Below, piece after piece: positions 22,361 to 34,809 of a stretch of 64,000 nucleotides of DNA. The translations under genes were made by a program, and so were the position numbers. The stretch covers positions 32,011,890-32,075,889 of the forward strand of contig OY829328.1 in NCBI GenBank assembly GCA_963691655.1. Reading direction: 5' to 3'. A model generated the notes under the pieces. That model saw only the letters and a program-made list of their open reading frames with translations. It did no database searches and was not told the origin of the DNA. Source of the stretch: Toxonevra muliebris (taxonomy: Eukaryota > Arthropoda > Insecta > Diptera > Pallopteridae). Every line of letters starts with the position of its first letter. Position 1 is the first letter of the stretch.

Positions 22361-24680
22361 ATTCTAATTAAAAATAATTCTTTTACATTTCAATAATAAG
22401 ACCTACTGAAGATTATCATCATGTGAGTTTAAACTTAAACTATAAAAAAATCTATTTACTAATAATATTTTTATTTGGTTAAAATAATACATAACTCAAT
22501 AAATGCTACACAATAACGCCACCATTGATTTTAACAATCGAATCGAAAGGTCAAAGAAAGATTTTGATCTTGAAAAAATATTCATAAATAAAAACTAAAA
22601 TAATAATAATAATGAAACATAAAAACAAGAGAAACAACAATACAGCATCATCAAAAATATAAAAGAAATAATTGTAAAGTAATAATAAATTTAACACTTT
22701 TTGTTATAATAAGTAATCATCAATAATGAATTCATAAAATTAATGAAAAATGTTATTGGTAAATGTTTTACGTATGTATATGGGTTTTTATAGCTCTTTA
22801 ATGTATAATAATTATAAAAGATGATAAAATAATATGAGCGTGCGTGTGGCGGTGGAGTAAAGTGTGATTCATAGATACATACGTATGTATCAACAGTTTT
22901 CAAGAATTTTTATGCAAAATTGAAATGAATCGATACAAATTCAATTGAAATGAGTTTGCTTGTTATTGGAGCCGATTTTGAAATATGTACATGTATACAT
23001 ACAATGGCTGATAAATAGAAATAAAACTCCTCTCTTGGGTTCGCTAGTGAATACATAATATATATACATATGTTTATTATTATGATTAATGAGAAACTCC
23101 GATGGAACACAATCTCTGTGTATATATTTACATAAGTTAGAGTTAGATCTAATTAAAGTTTTACTTTAGTTTATAATGTTATGCGTCATTTTAGTATATG
23201 ACTTGCAATTCTCTTATTTTTAGAGCTTCAAACGTAGTGAAACCTGATGAAAATACTTTTTTTGTGGAGTGGCTTCTGTGGAAATTGATGTGGAATTTTT
23301 TTTTTTGTTCTGAAAAATTTCGACAATTTTTATAGATGCAGCAGCACCGATTGCCTAATTATAAGACATAGTGTCTTTAATAATATCAGTGTCTGATGAT
23401 ATGAACTTCCAAATTATTTATATTGGGTATGTTCCTAAAATATAAAGTTTAATAATTAGAAAAGGTGTAAGTGTGATTAAATGATTGAATGATTATTTCA
23501 TAGATTTATTTTTTATTATGTTATGGTCTTTCATTGAGTGAGTGTTATTATTTAATATCAAGCAATAATATACTTTAAATTATGAAATTCGGGTTTTTTG
23601 TGAATACCAGCTTTTTTTTACAGGAAGTACGAGTATGTAACTTGAACTCAAAAGCCTGAATCATTATATAAAGCAACGTAGATCTAATCAAATTAACCAA
23701 AGGCGATTACTTGTGCATGAATAATGATATTGCAATAATTTATCTAACATTTAGGAAGAAAGTTAAATTATTTATTTTAGTAATAGTTCATAAAAATGAT
23801 AATATGTGCGATTTGGTTTAAATTAATATTTAAACTTAAATTTATGCACCTTATGTATTTACCGACATATATGAAAAAATTAATGCTGCGTTACTGTAGC
23901 AATAAATATAATAATATAAAAAAAATATCATTGTCAATATTTTTAAGATTGTGTAATTTTTGTTAAAGTATAGAAAATAATACAATTGTCCGATGTTTTA
24001 TTATTTTATTGTATATCATTATTTCCAGATCAAAGTCAAAATGAATTTTGCAGCAGCCTCAAGCGGAGCTTTAATAACAATAAACGCTTTTTTTCATTCA
24101 GAAAAAAGCACCCACATTCCATTGTTGCCAGACTAATAGAGAAAACTGCTCCACTTTGAAGTAAACAAGCCAAGGTTATTTACTACTTCAGATATTGCCT
24201 GGAATTCTGCCTAAATTTAATAATGAATTGGTGAGGCTTAGTTATGAACCCAGAATTTTCTTTAGGGCTTGATAAAATATTTTATCAATGGTAGGGAATA
24301 AAACAGAACAGGGCTAATTGGTCTTTATTAATCTTAATTCGTGAAATAATGTTTCGAAAAAAGTTAATAACAAGTAAACTGAAATAAGAAAATAAATAAA
24401 ACCGCTGTAAAAATAAAATTATAATAAGAACATTTTTAATGTTGTTTCAATCTTATAAATTGATTTTACAATGTTAAATGGATTATTATTAATTTGATAG
24501 TTTTAATGTAAATTTAACATTAAACATATCAATTTAACATTTTTACCCATACAAAATCTCAATTTTACATTGTATTTATTTGTATAGAAACGAGTTTTTA
24601 TGATATGGGGTTTCAAGAGAATAAAATTCAAGCCTGAAAATTATATCCGCGGATGCTATAATTTCATAACAAATAATTAC
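22361..24680. other. AT-rich spacer, nothing identified
   Basis: AAT/ATA-rich microsatellite-like DNA with ATG-containing short frames of low complexity. 24440-24570 repeats aatttaacat-like words. No gene supported. Confidence 0.45.
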
Positions 24681-24689
24681 ACAAAACAG

Positions 24690-25560
24690 CAAATTCAAAT
24701 TTGTTGGTTCGCACGAAAGAAGCCAATTGATCCATCTTCAAAAAATTTCATAAAATCTTCTTTTTGAAGCTTTTTAAGTTCATCATTGAAACCTCATCTC
24801 CCAAAGCTTTTTTTTTTATTTGTGGAAACATCAAAGAAATCACATTGAGCTAAATTCGAGGAAAAAGGTCTTGAGTGAATTTCTTTTATGCCTGATTGCG
24901 CAGTTAAGCTGCTGGTTTTTCAAGCAATGTGAGCTGTGATTTCTTCTGGTTTTCCAATAAATATATTAAAATTTTTAGTACAGATTTTCCAGTTTTCCAT
25001 TCAGAAGTTACAGCCTGAACAGTTTCCAGGTGAATAACAGCTAAAATTTTTCTCGGCTGAAGCAAATCACATCATTTCTGATGTTAACATTTATTGTTTT
25101 GCTTTAATGGGTGGATTAGCAATTTTTTGGACCTATACCATGAACTGCTGTTAGGTTTCCAGGTCGTGCTTATAAAACCGAACTTTATCACCCGTTACGA
25201 TTTTATTGAATTTTCAAAATTTATGAGGAAATACTGGCCAAAATGAACGTATGACACTATTTGACCACCATTTAAAATTCATGGACCCGTCGAGCAGATT
25301 TCATCGTAAATCCCAGATGATATTCATGACTCAGCAATACTTTTTTGGGTTAGTCTTGGATCAATTTTAGTCTTCAGCAATGCCAAATTTGTATACTCGG
25401 TCGAAGATGCCGGACGACTTTCACGACGGTCGGCCTCTATAGAAAAATCTCCGGTTTGGAGTCTTTGAAATCACTTGGAAACCTTTACAAAAAGGATTGC
25501 AGATTCACTCCATATGAAAATCTTCGTTTAACTTTGATATCTGTGACAAAGTTGTGTGTT
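24690..25560 (-). pseudogene. mariner-like (SETMAR-type) transposase pseudogene
   Basis: The minus strand, with many stops and frameshifts, reads in order: EADRRESRPASS (about 25435), a region matching ENSVTGDK (about 25200), SSWYRSKK-like (about 25140), the eroded DDE region (25070-24900) and KLQKEDFMKFFEDG at the end (about 24760). These are landmarks of mariner-like transposases with an EDxRxGRPS linker and an F-EDW C-terminus. It is heavily decayed. Terminal repeats were not located. Confidence 0.55.
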
Positions 25561-27160
25561 ATAAAAACCTTAATAAGTTTTTTTCACCAACCCTGGATGG
25601 ATGTTTTGAAAATTATTTAATTTTCTAAAAACCTTAATTGAATATTAATTTCTTTGGGAAAAATACTTCGCATAAGAAAGTAAAAAGGTAAAGAGGGTGC
25701 CCTTGAACATCAAATTACTCGCATCTAATTAAAGATGTACAGAAGAGTCCAAATAAAGTGTGGTATCTCATTCAAAACCAACAGTTTTGCTTCAGACGTC
25801 AAATTTATTGGGGTTCACAATAAAAAACCGTTTACCAACAGAATTATGTTGTGACCTTGAACTCCCGTAAAAATATTTATGACAAGACAGTCTGTATGTG
25901 TTTTCAAAGCAATTAATTGGCCTTCCTCCAAACAAAAAAAAAATAAATAAATATATTGTGTAGTACCGTGCTATTAAAAATTTTGGAAATATTTCTCTAT
26001 ATTTCGAACCCAATCGCTCTGCAGTATTTGCTAACTTCCTGCACTTGTATGGAATTTAAAAAATATTTTCTGTCAAGCTTTCTAACCGATCTGGTAACTC
26101 TGACATTTACATTTTCAAGCAAAATAAAATCAAATTAGTGATACAAACACTTTCTTCTGAAGAAAAAAAAAATACATAGAAAGAAATACAAATTTACAAT
26201 TATGCAATCATTTCCAAATCCCATTAGATTCCCATTTTCGATTTTGATTTCGAGTTTGATTTCGGTTTCAATTTCGATGTGTATTACGAGTAGATAGTAA
26301 GTAAATTGAATGTCGAATCATGATGTGCGAGTATATTTGTTTTTTGATTTGCGAATAAAACGTTTGGATGGGCGTCTTGTTTTTGTTGTATTTATTGTGC
26401 GCTTAATTACACAAGATAATCATTTGAACAGTTTCGCATTCAGCATTGAAGCCACATTTATACTATTGTATATCATATTAACAAAATCAAAGACGTAACA
26501 CACAATGGCGGACAGGCAACAACCCGGCAGGCAGGCCGGCAGTTAGGTAGCAGCCAGAAACAGGTAGGTTGCTGGCAAATCATCACTGATACAATGGAAT
26601 TTTGTAAAGTTATAAGTGCATACATACACACACGCACGCACACACAGAAGTCAATGATAAGCCATGACTTGCAGTCTCTATTAGCGCACCAGCCAAGCAA
26701 CCAGCAGTCGCTCATTCATTTTTAAGTGAGTGCGCCATCATTAGTGTAGCATATTATTGAAACTAGGGTATTTGAAGATTACATTCACTGAAAGAAATTT
26801 TTGGAGCATGGCGATGGTGTTGGTGACTTTCGCTTCTGTTTATATTTTTTCTAATGCATAATTTTGCAATGGTATACGATAAACTTAATAGTATTAGCGA
26901 TGTAGTGATGAGCAGAAGGAAGTAAATATAGGGGATTATACACCTGCGCATTTCTTCAATTTCAGAAAGTAGTGCGGAAGTTATATATAGGGTGGTTCCG
27001 TCAAAACAAGTACAAAATTGCTGTGGAGAGGAATATGTTTTTACCCATTACAAGTTAGAGAGGGCTAAAGATTTATGCGTTCTGTTCCATTCTTTTCTCC
27101 GTAACCTCTAAAGTTGAAGGATTGTAAAATTATCTTGCTAACTATTGAAGAAAGGTAATA
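25561..27160. other. Spacer with simple repeats
   Basis: 26228-26280 is a degenerate (gatttcg)-type repeat. 26505-26720 is gc-richer with cggcaggcaggccggc and a CA-rich tract (cacacacgcacgcacacaca). No coding frame is convincing. Confidence 0.4.
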
Positions 27161-27340
27161 CTATTAGACTAAAACTTTGGAGTACACCATCCAAATCAAA
27201 TACGAGTTATCATTCAACGACTACAGACAAAAATACTACGAGCCTTGGATTAATAACGTGATCTAAACATAAGAACAGTGTTTTCTAACACATCGCTACG
27301 TATAAGTACGTGCACTCCCACATGAGGGACGAAACCTAAG
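27160..27340 (+). pseudogene. Jockey-like non-LTR retrotransposon, C-terminal fragment
   Basis: With frameshifts the plus strand reads LKLWSTPSKSN, then VIIQRLQTKILRAL, then (after a small gap) RDLNIRTV and HSHM. This corresponds to the Jockey-clade block after the reverse transcriptase (QLWG, IQRxQSKxLR, DLxIPTV, HxN). It is a short decayed fragment. The following bases to about 27500 may be its 3' end. Confidence 0.55.
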
Positions 27341-27984
27341 AAGACATTTAAAACAAATTGGGTCCTCTGAATTGATAAATAGATTGCTGCATGTATGCCA
27401 TAAAATTTACAATTTTGTAATATGTAGTTGCACTAGCGAGACCTGGGGTGAGAAAATCTAGTACATTCGGACCTTCGGTCATAAATAAAATAAAGATTTT
27501 TAAGGGGAGAAAAAATGAAACCCCATTTCCTTAAGAAATCTCTGGATCCGAAAGTGTGCAGTTCTAAATCAGTTAATATTATTTTATATAATATTAAAGT
27601 TTTGATTGCTAAATTAAGTAACTTACTAAATGTTGAAATAATTACATAGTGTCCATGGCCAGATGTAATTATATTTGGAATTAAGAATAAAAATATACTA
27701 ATTAAACAAATTTCGTTTCGTTTAGAACAAAAATTTTGTTTGTTTCGCTTGGAGAATTTCTGGGTTCCACCAGAAGTTCTCTATTTCAGTAATGTTAGAG
27801 CTAGTAGTTTTTAATTACTTTTTGATCACTTTCATATAGGAACTTTTAAATATCTTGAGTCATATAAATTAGTTTTTGTAATATTTTTACATTTCAGTGT
27901 ATTCATCCAATTATTTGTTTGAATATTGTTAGTAACGAATAATTGTTATATGTCATTAAAAACTGAACTAAAAAAATGTGAGTA

Positions 27985-28115
27985 CTGCAAACTAGTAGCG
28001 ACTCTATGGTTAAGGTACTCACCAACACTGAGGGGGGCAATAATAAGCGTAAATGCCTAAAACAGAACAAATATTCCATTAACTCTTAGACGCACACTAC
28101 GTCCGAGTCCCATTT
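27985..28115 (+). mobile_element. tRNA-like segment, probable SINE head
   Basis: A tRNA-like 5' part (gcgactctatggttaaggta) and a box B-like gtccgagtccc near 28100 are separated by more than a tRNA allows. This suggests an eroded SINE head, not a gene. Confidence 0.3.
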
Positions 28116-28277
28116 TGGTTAAAAAAACAGTTAGAGGTAGTAGTTGTGATTCGGAATAATGCTTGCTCTACGAATTTTCAAATAAATTAATTATGGATTT
28201 ACATGGTTGGCCCTGTAGGCCCGTGCGCAGGATTGTTGCATGGGGGAGGGGGCTTGAAAGCAAATTATGTATATTTT

Positions 28278-28458
28278 GCTTAACATTATTATTATTCCTT
28301 GGCATATATACATATTTATAATACTTAATATAAATAAAAAAAATACCTAATATTAAATTAATATATAAAGAAACCGCTGCTATTTGTAGCATAGGGCGGC
28401 AATAAGTCCTCTCCACTGTCTTCTGTCCTGTGCAATTTGTCGAATTTTGTGTGGCGCG
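28278..28458 (-). pseudogene. RTE-like non-LTR retrotransposon, 3' end
   Basis: The minus strand encodes KIRQIAQDRRQWRGLIAA and ends at a TAG (28380-28382), followed by an AT-rich 3' region and an AAT-repeat tail (28278-28295). The peptide matches the common C-terminus (RQ-A-DR--WR-L) of RTE-like and related LINEs. Its upstream reverse transcriptase portion lies at 29295-29650, separated by foreign DNA. Confidence 0.6.
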
Positions 28459-29294
28459 CGGGGATGCCAACTCATTTTTTCTCTCTCCCCGATAACCCTC
28501 GAGAAATTCCCCGATTTTAGATCAACTTCCCCGCATTGGTATAATTTCATGTAATAACAGCGCTACTCGCACTTTCCATATAAACATTTTACAAAAACGC
28601 AATTGACCTCAATGAGTGTTATTTTAAGGCGACCCTTTCTCGGTCCAATACTTAGCAAATTTGTATGGGACTGGTAGATTAATAGACACGTACTTTCTGA
28701 CTCTGGAATTCTTAACATGTAAGCTTTAGCTCACTTTTGGCCATCAAAGTTCTCAAAGAAGAAGACATGGTATTTCTTTTGACTCAAATAAAGAATGGCA
28801 AAAATTTGTTTTGAGAAGAACGGGTTCAAAGTTTTGACTATCGGTTTTTTGTAAGTTTACAGATTAGTCAGCAATGATTAAGAGGACGAAGGCATAGCTA
28901 AGCCTTTCTGAACGACCGAAAGAGGAATCGAAGAGCAGCGCGACTGTTTTGGCCTGACTGACACTCGCCGCTATAATCGTCTATATCTACGAAAGCAGAA
29001 CTCAGAGTGTTCTCTGAAATTTTTACAAAAAACTTTCGAAATTTAAAAATCGATTTCTCCAAACCAATAAATTGCAGGGCCTGCTTAAGAAAATATGAAG
29101 ATTTTAAGACCCAAAGTACGAAATATTTCATAAGTTAAACGTTTTACATGACATAAAATTTGACAAAAAATATTCTACAGACTTTAATTACTAAAAGCTG
29201 AACGACTTCAAATTCCCCGCGAAAAACAGCTAATTCTCCGATTCCCCGCACCAAGTAAAACTCCCCGCAAATCCGGCAAATCTGCACCCCCATC
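28459..29294. other. Unclassified ~836-bp insert/replacement inside the LINE
   Basis: It lies between two pieces of one LINE. Both ends are rich in ttccccg or its inverse (left: ccccgataa, ttccccgatt, ttccccgcat; right: ttccccgcg, gattccccgca, ctccccgcaa). The outermost bases are loosely inverted (ggggatgcca; ggggtgcaga from the right). No clear target duplication. A 77-codon minus-strand frame (29131-28898) has mixed composition but is not recognised. Confidence 0.4.
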
Positions 29295-29650
29295 TTGCGT
29301 AATAATGCTACCAACATTGCAAAACTTCGATCCTGTTTGTTGTTGTTAGGACGCTGTCAAGATCTGTGATGAATAGTAGCGGTGACAGCACACAACCCTA
29401 GCGTACTCCATTGTTGATGTTGAAGGTTTCGCTATTTTTTCAATCAAAACGATCTCTGCGATTTGCATTCTAATATTGCACTTGTATAAGCTGAACTATC
29501 TTGTCGGGCACTTCATAGTTCCTTGAGGTAGATCAGATTGCTGTTCTATTAATTTTGTCAAAAGCGCGCTCAAAGTCAATAAACAGTAAAAATAAGGGTG
29601 AACGCTATTCCGCAGACTATTCAATGATGATGCGTAGCAGGGCGTTGTTG
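29295..29650 (-). pseudogene. RTE-like reverse transcriptase fragment
   Basis: The minus strand reads LFIDFERAFDKINR (RT motif A with D-F---FD, about 29580-29545), IVQLIQ (about 29480) and GVR-stop-GCVLSPLLF (RT motif B, about 29410-29370, with the family's glutamine codon replaced by TAG). Multiple stops make it dead. The YADD motif is not visible and is probably lost with the DNA replaced at 28459-29294. Confidence 0.7.
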
Positions 29651-31008
29651 TTGTGGCGATAATGGCGGACATTCTGAATGTCAAAATCAGCTGACAAAAG
29701 CAGTAGTACAACACAAAAATGACACTGCATCTTTGTTGTTGCGGCCATTATGGCGGTCGAAAAAAAGTAAACAAACAATCAAAACGTAAACAAACTTTTG
29801 ACAACCACGAAAAAAATGGCGCCATAAACAGGAAGAAGAAGAATGAGATGCTGGTAACTCCACCTTATATAAATTCACCTTGATGCGTAGTGTGTTTATA
29901 TGATCAATACATGAACTATTGAGGAAAGGGGAGATAGGAGTACCTTTCTACTGTGTTCAACAGAGTTATGCCTCTCCAATTCCGGCATTGGCTAAAGTCG
30001 TAAAAATAAACCAGTAAAAATAACTGTAACTATACGAAAGTTGTTTTAACAATCATGTATTTAACAAATCATGCGTGTGAATTTTCTTTGAATATTTTCC
30101 AGAGTGTTAGTATATATGTGGTAATAAATTCAATTCAATTCGTATTTATGCAAACCGATAAAGAAAACTGTTATCAGCAAAATCAGCTGTTTGTTTTAAA
30201 AGATGACCATGAAATGGCAGCACAGGCAGCCGCTGAAGTTGTTGGTCATTGCAGTGAGCAGTGGGCATTAAACGGTTAAGACGAGGAATATGTATGCAGT
30301 TGTTGGTTTATTTTGTTAGAGTTATACTATTTTTTTTTAGCGCATAATTGACGATTACCTCATAAAATCTCCAAAAAAAAAAAAAAAAATCAACCATATG
30401 TTTGTATGCTTTTAAGTAATCATTATTTTCTTTGCTGCTGGATTTTCTCATTGTTTATTAATGAAATATTGTTTACTTAAGTTAATGAGTTGAAAAAATA
30501 AAAATAGCAATAAAGCTAGCATTAAATTTAACTAAATGTGACTAAAGTAACTGGATTTATAACTATATGCTTATACTCGTATGCAGTTCATGCATACATA
30601 CGTGCTATATACATACATAAATATATAAAATAAATAGATGTAGAGGTAGCAGTAGTAGTAAAATCGATTAAAAATTTAAAACCGAGAAATATATCTATGT
30701 AGATGACTGGGATTAAATTGTCTTAATGGCTTAATTGGTGGAAAAAGTTCTGGCTTTTAATTTTTTGCAGCATTGCATACAAAAAGTTGAGCTCATCATT
30801 TGCTCAAGATGACAAGCGTTTAAAATTGGTTATATTCTTAAATAAAGCAATCAAAGACGTAAAAATATATTCAACAAATTGAAAAACAAACATCTATAAG
30901 AATGTTTGTTCATATGACCTCCTAAAATAATAACAGACGACAACTTATGGAAAGCTCTCATAGTGTTCAAAACAATAGATTCCTTCGATAAAAATTACTA
31001 ATAGGAAA
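29651..31008. other. Spacer, nothing identified
   Basis: 29655-29830 contains three atggcgg/ggcgcc patches in mixed orientation. 30055-30279 is an open frame with a plausible-looking end (EMAAQAAAEVVGHCSEQW) but no splice or family support. The rest is AT-rich. Confidence 0.4.
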
Positions 31009-31366
31009 TGGGCTAGAACCGAGAAAGAAAAAGCTAATGCGTTAGCTGATTACTTAAATTCAACTTTTCAGCCATACCCGAAGGAAACCAGTTTTGAAAA
31101 CAAAAACATAAAATCATTGAGTTATTGAGTTATTAAATACCTTAACTCTTTTCTGTAAATGAATATGGCAGTTCAAAAATTCAGTAAATATTAATAATGA
31201 AATAAAAGCAAAAATACATCAGGTCTCGATAAAATTATTTGTAAAATACTGCAGACCTATTCGTAAAATTAAAAATCTTATGACTTATCTGCTCAATGCA
31301 GTTATTAGAACTTCCTATTTTTCTGACTAATACAAACTAGCACTACTAATACTTAAAACAGGTAAG
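31009..31366 (+). pseudogene. Jockey-like retrotransposon, start of the RT domain
   Basis: The plus strand reads WARTEKEKANALADYLNSTF then QPYPKE, later IKAK, SGLDKIICKILQTYS, and after a shift LLNAVIRTSYFSD and ILKTGK. This is the Jockey-clade layout (EKA--FA-YL---F-P, KK-PG-D-I, L-N---R--Y-P--WK, KPGK). The 5' ORF and the catalytic YADD part are not recognisable; 31370-31800 may be its eroded continuation. Confidence 0.55.
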
Positions 31367-32200
31367 TAATGAGAAGATTAAACTTAATTAAAAGATTAAC
31401 AATTAAAAAATTTAAATCAAACCTTTGATAGAATAAGGACCTACACCGAATAGTTTACAAAATTCTAAATACATTTGAAAATAGAAATTACTGGCACTAG
31501 GACTAAGAAAGAACTACCACATACTTAACTTTTATTTAATTCAACAAACTAGCTTCACTAACAATAAATTTCTTATCCTTTTGTATTTTCCTTATGGCAA
31601 AGGCGCAAAACTTGGAATCATATTACTTACCAATCATATTTTTCAAAACGCGACACAGTGTTTTGGCTAGAACTTTATGTATTAAACGTGTTTCGAGGTT
31701 CGTTTTCTTATAAAATTTACACTCGAGCTATATGTTCAAAAGGCCGAGTCACCCTATGTAAAAAAACCTAGAAGGAGTCCTTTCGGCACTCGTCACATGA
31801 TGTGATAACATAATTTCCCAGCAAGACAGGGCTAATGGAAACTAAAGTACAGTAGCAAAGTTTTTAGCTTTCACTAACACAATTTAAAAATTTTATAAGG
31901 TCCATTTTTAGAAAAAACGATGACTAAAGACAACATAATTGAGTCTTTCAATTTTGTAAGTCTTATTCATTCTTGCATTGTCTAGAGACAGTAACTAGTG
32001 CAGCAAACATTACAAGAACAAAACAAATTAATTTCAACGGAAGTAGGTTTGTTTGGGTGACTCAGTTATTAAGCGCTTTGATCGGCATTCACGTTGCGGA
32101 GTTTCAGCCACAGTTTCGGCTCCAGAAAAATTTCATCACTAGGACAACTCAATATAATAATGCAATTAATAATAAATAAAAAAAAGAACAATAATGTATA
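31367..32200. other. Spacer, possibly eroded Jockey continuation
   Basis: No motif could be assigned with confidence. Confidence 0.35.
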
Positions 32201-32204
32201 TACG

Positions 32205-32640
32205 AGCTAGCTGGCCCAGCAGACGTTGCTCTGCCCTTTCATGTGAATGAGGAAGAATGAAGTACTTGATGTTTAAAATAATTTAAATAAAAAATATTTT
32301 TAATATACCACGTTTTCAAAATGGACTAAAAAGTATAAAATAATTTCTCCTAACCCCATACAGATTCACAACCACATATAGATTCCTTATCCCATACAGA
32401 TTGTCTTGAAAATTTGTAACTGTGAATTTTAGTAGGACGAAAATACTTGTATGATTTAAAACAACAAACGTGGTTCACATGCAATAGGAAATTGATGGAT
32501 GAATGGTTCACCTAAATGGCTAGCAATTTTATCTCTATCCATATGCGTCCCACGTTTTAAAAATATATTTGTGGGATTTGAACCTTGGTCACAAGTGACT
32601 GCGTGTTTGCTGACGCACTAGACAACAAGGCTATAGTATT
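32205..32640 (-). mobile_element. SINE with tRNA head and LINE-type tail
   Basis: On the minus strand the tRNA-like head has a box A region gttgtctagtgcgtcagc (about 32627-32610) and a perfect box B ggttcaaatcc (about 32584-32574). The body runs to the tail agagcaacgtctgctgggc followed by cagctagc (about 32232-32205). That tail resembles a 3' end I recall from insect LINE/SINE pairs, suggesting mobilisation by such a LINE. Confidence 0.6.
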
Positions 32641-32682
32641 ATGAATTTTGGCAGCCACTATTTTAGAGTTTCGTTTTTCTAA

Positions 32683-33006
32683 GGCTGTGGTTATGTCCAG
32701 ATTTTGCTCGGCGAACACCATAAAATTGTTGTTGCACCGAACACAAAGTGAGAATCTTTACTCACTCTCTCAACGAACACGATATGCTGGGTGAAATTAA
32801 CACAGAGCACGCCGAACATTCAGGGTGGCAATGAGTTCTTTCACAAAAAAGTATCATTACATACAAAATAGTATTAAACAAAGGAGTACATTTCAACCAA
32901 AAGCAACTCTGAAACGAACTGAATGTAGCCACATGTTCAGTCTAGGTGGCCTAGGTGTAAAATGTGATATGTTTGCCGAGCAGCCAGCACCAACATAACC
33001 ACAGCC
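32683..33006. mobile_element. PIF/Harbinger-type MITE, 324 bp
   Basis: TAA flanks both sides (32680-32682 and 33007-33009), the 3-bp target duplication type of PIF/Harbinger. The inverted ends are ggctgtggttatgt on both sides, followed by a looser match over ctcggcgaacac and its inverse. Repeated cgaacac words fill the subterminal parts. No transposase. Confidence 0.7.
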
Positions 33007-33009
33007 TAA

Positions 33010-33869
33010 GCGATGCAAGTGAGATAAATAAAACACACACTTATAAACTCACATATACTATGAAACGATGCCGACGTGACATTTGATTTTAATTTCTATA
33101 AATTCACTCTACTATAAATTTTCCTTCTGCCCCGAGTATGGATGTTATCACATCAAAAATGTTGAATGCCACACCACCTATTTTGAAAGTTTACCCCGAG
33201 AGTGTTTCAGCGTAAAAACAAATTTTTCCTTGGGGGCTCTTAAAAAACCGCTAAAAACGTCTTTTTATTATAGTTTTGTTATTTGATGTCGGATCAAGTC
33301 AAGTGTAATATATCATTGGAAAGGTCTCTTTAAGTATGATCTTTTGTATTTAGAATTTCTTGACATTTGATTTCACCTTCGACTGGTTTTTTAAGTAACC
33401 TAGTACCCCCTATATATTGATAGTTTTTTTAACAACATTAAAGCCCTCTAAAAATCATTAATTTTTCGCCCAGGAAAAAACTTATCTAATTCGCAAAAAA
33501 AGAAAGTTACAGTAGATCAAAGTTTCATTACAAATGCTATGTAAATGTTTTAATATAAGATTTCGAAAGAACTCATAATTATTAATAATTTCATTAGTCA
33601 AGCCAAATCTTGGCGTGATTTGGGGTGACCGCGACTGCAGATTCACTTACAATACGAGCAAAACGCTCTGTGTTTGCCAGTTGTCCATAGTGAGAATTAT
33701 AGAGTTAATGTACACATGCACATATATATAAATATTTATCGTTTATGGGAACTTGGATCAATGGGTCCATTCTACACAAGTTAATTATAATATTCACAAC
33801 CAATTAAGTAATATCCTAAAATAATTATAATATTTTCGATAGTTGCAATGCATCGGGGACAGCAAAATG
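33010..33869. other. Spacer, nothing identified
   Basis: AT-rich; a short open frame at 33083-33286 has no support. Confidence 0.4.
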
Positions 33870-34805
33870 TTGGGAGTATGAATGTATAAACTCGTAATTG
33901 TGACTAACTTCATATCTATCACACGCGCCATTTTTTTGACATTGACCGCTATTCTATCTCGAAGAGCGCTAAAAATACTATAAGAATTGATCTGTCAAAT
34001 AATTTTCATAATTTTACAAAAGTGTTTTACGATAGCTGAAAATGTCGAATTTCGTGCCAACAAAACAACATTTGCGGGAAGTTTTAATTTGCTTCTTCCA
34101 TTTAAAGAAAAACGCAATTGAAGCACATCGTTTACTCACTGAAGCTTATCCTGACTGTGCTATAGACGTTAGAATGTGCCAGGTGTGGTATGCCCGTTTC
34201 AAAAGTGGTGATTTTGATGTTGAAGACAGGGAACGCTTAGGCAGCCCGAAAAAGTTCGAAGATGAAGAATTGAAGGCATTACTCGAAGAAGATTCATGTC
34301 AAACGCAACAAGAACTTGCAGAATCTTTAGGAGTTGATCAATCAACCATTTCTAAACGATTAAAAGCATAGGGAATGATTGCAAAGCAAGGAAATTGGGT
34401 GCCGTAAGAATTGAAGCCAAGAGACATCGAACGACGATTTTTCACATGTGAACTGCTGATTGAACGACAGAAAAGAAAGGGTTTTCTGCATCGTATTGTG
34501 ACTGGCGATGAAAAGTGAATACGTTACGATAACCCAAAGCGTAAAAAATCATGGGGACCGCCCGGACATGCATCAACATGAACAGCACTTCCGTTCTTTC
34601 GAAGAACTCCAAAAATGGGTCGATTCGTGGATAGCTTCAAAAGATGAGGAGTTCTTTCGACGCGGAATTCGTATGCTACCAGAAAGATGGGAAAGGGTTG
34701 TGGCTAACGATGGACAATACTTTAAAGAATAAATTTATAATCACTTTTTCACAATAAATGTCCAAATTACGAAAAAAATACGAGTTTATACATTCATACT
34801 CCCAA
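33870..34805 (+). mobile_element. mariner element, internally deleted, 936 bp
   Basis: The terminal inverted repeats are identical over 27 bp (33870-33896 and 34779-34805; they begin ttgggagtatgaatg). The right flank is TA, the left is TG (a mutated TA). Full-length mariners are about 1.3 kb, so some 350-400 bp are missing. The element is fairly young, to judge from its identical ends and long first open frame. Confidence 0.85.
34042..34735 (+). pseudogene. mariner transposase, defective
   Basis: The start at 34042 is the conserved mariner start; the first 109 codons form the paired HTH domain (VWYARFKSGDFDVED, then ESLGVDQSTISKRLKA). Stops follow at 34369 (TAG), at the tyrosine position of NWVPY (TAA) and at the tryptophan position of GDEKW (TGA). 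The first catalytic Asp is in VTGDEK (about 34500). The sequence then jumps in another frame to FRSFEELQKWVDSWIASKD and WERVVANDGQYF, ending at 34732. The second and third catalytic aspartates are in the deleted part. The sequence resembles the mellifera/rosa-type mariners; that subgroup call is from memory. Confidence 0.8.
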
Positions 34806-34809
34806 TAAA

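Noticed and set aside
28168..28470. 100-codon minus frame as a gene
   Set aside because: It overlaps the LINE C-terminus in another frame; the recognisable peptide is in a different register.
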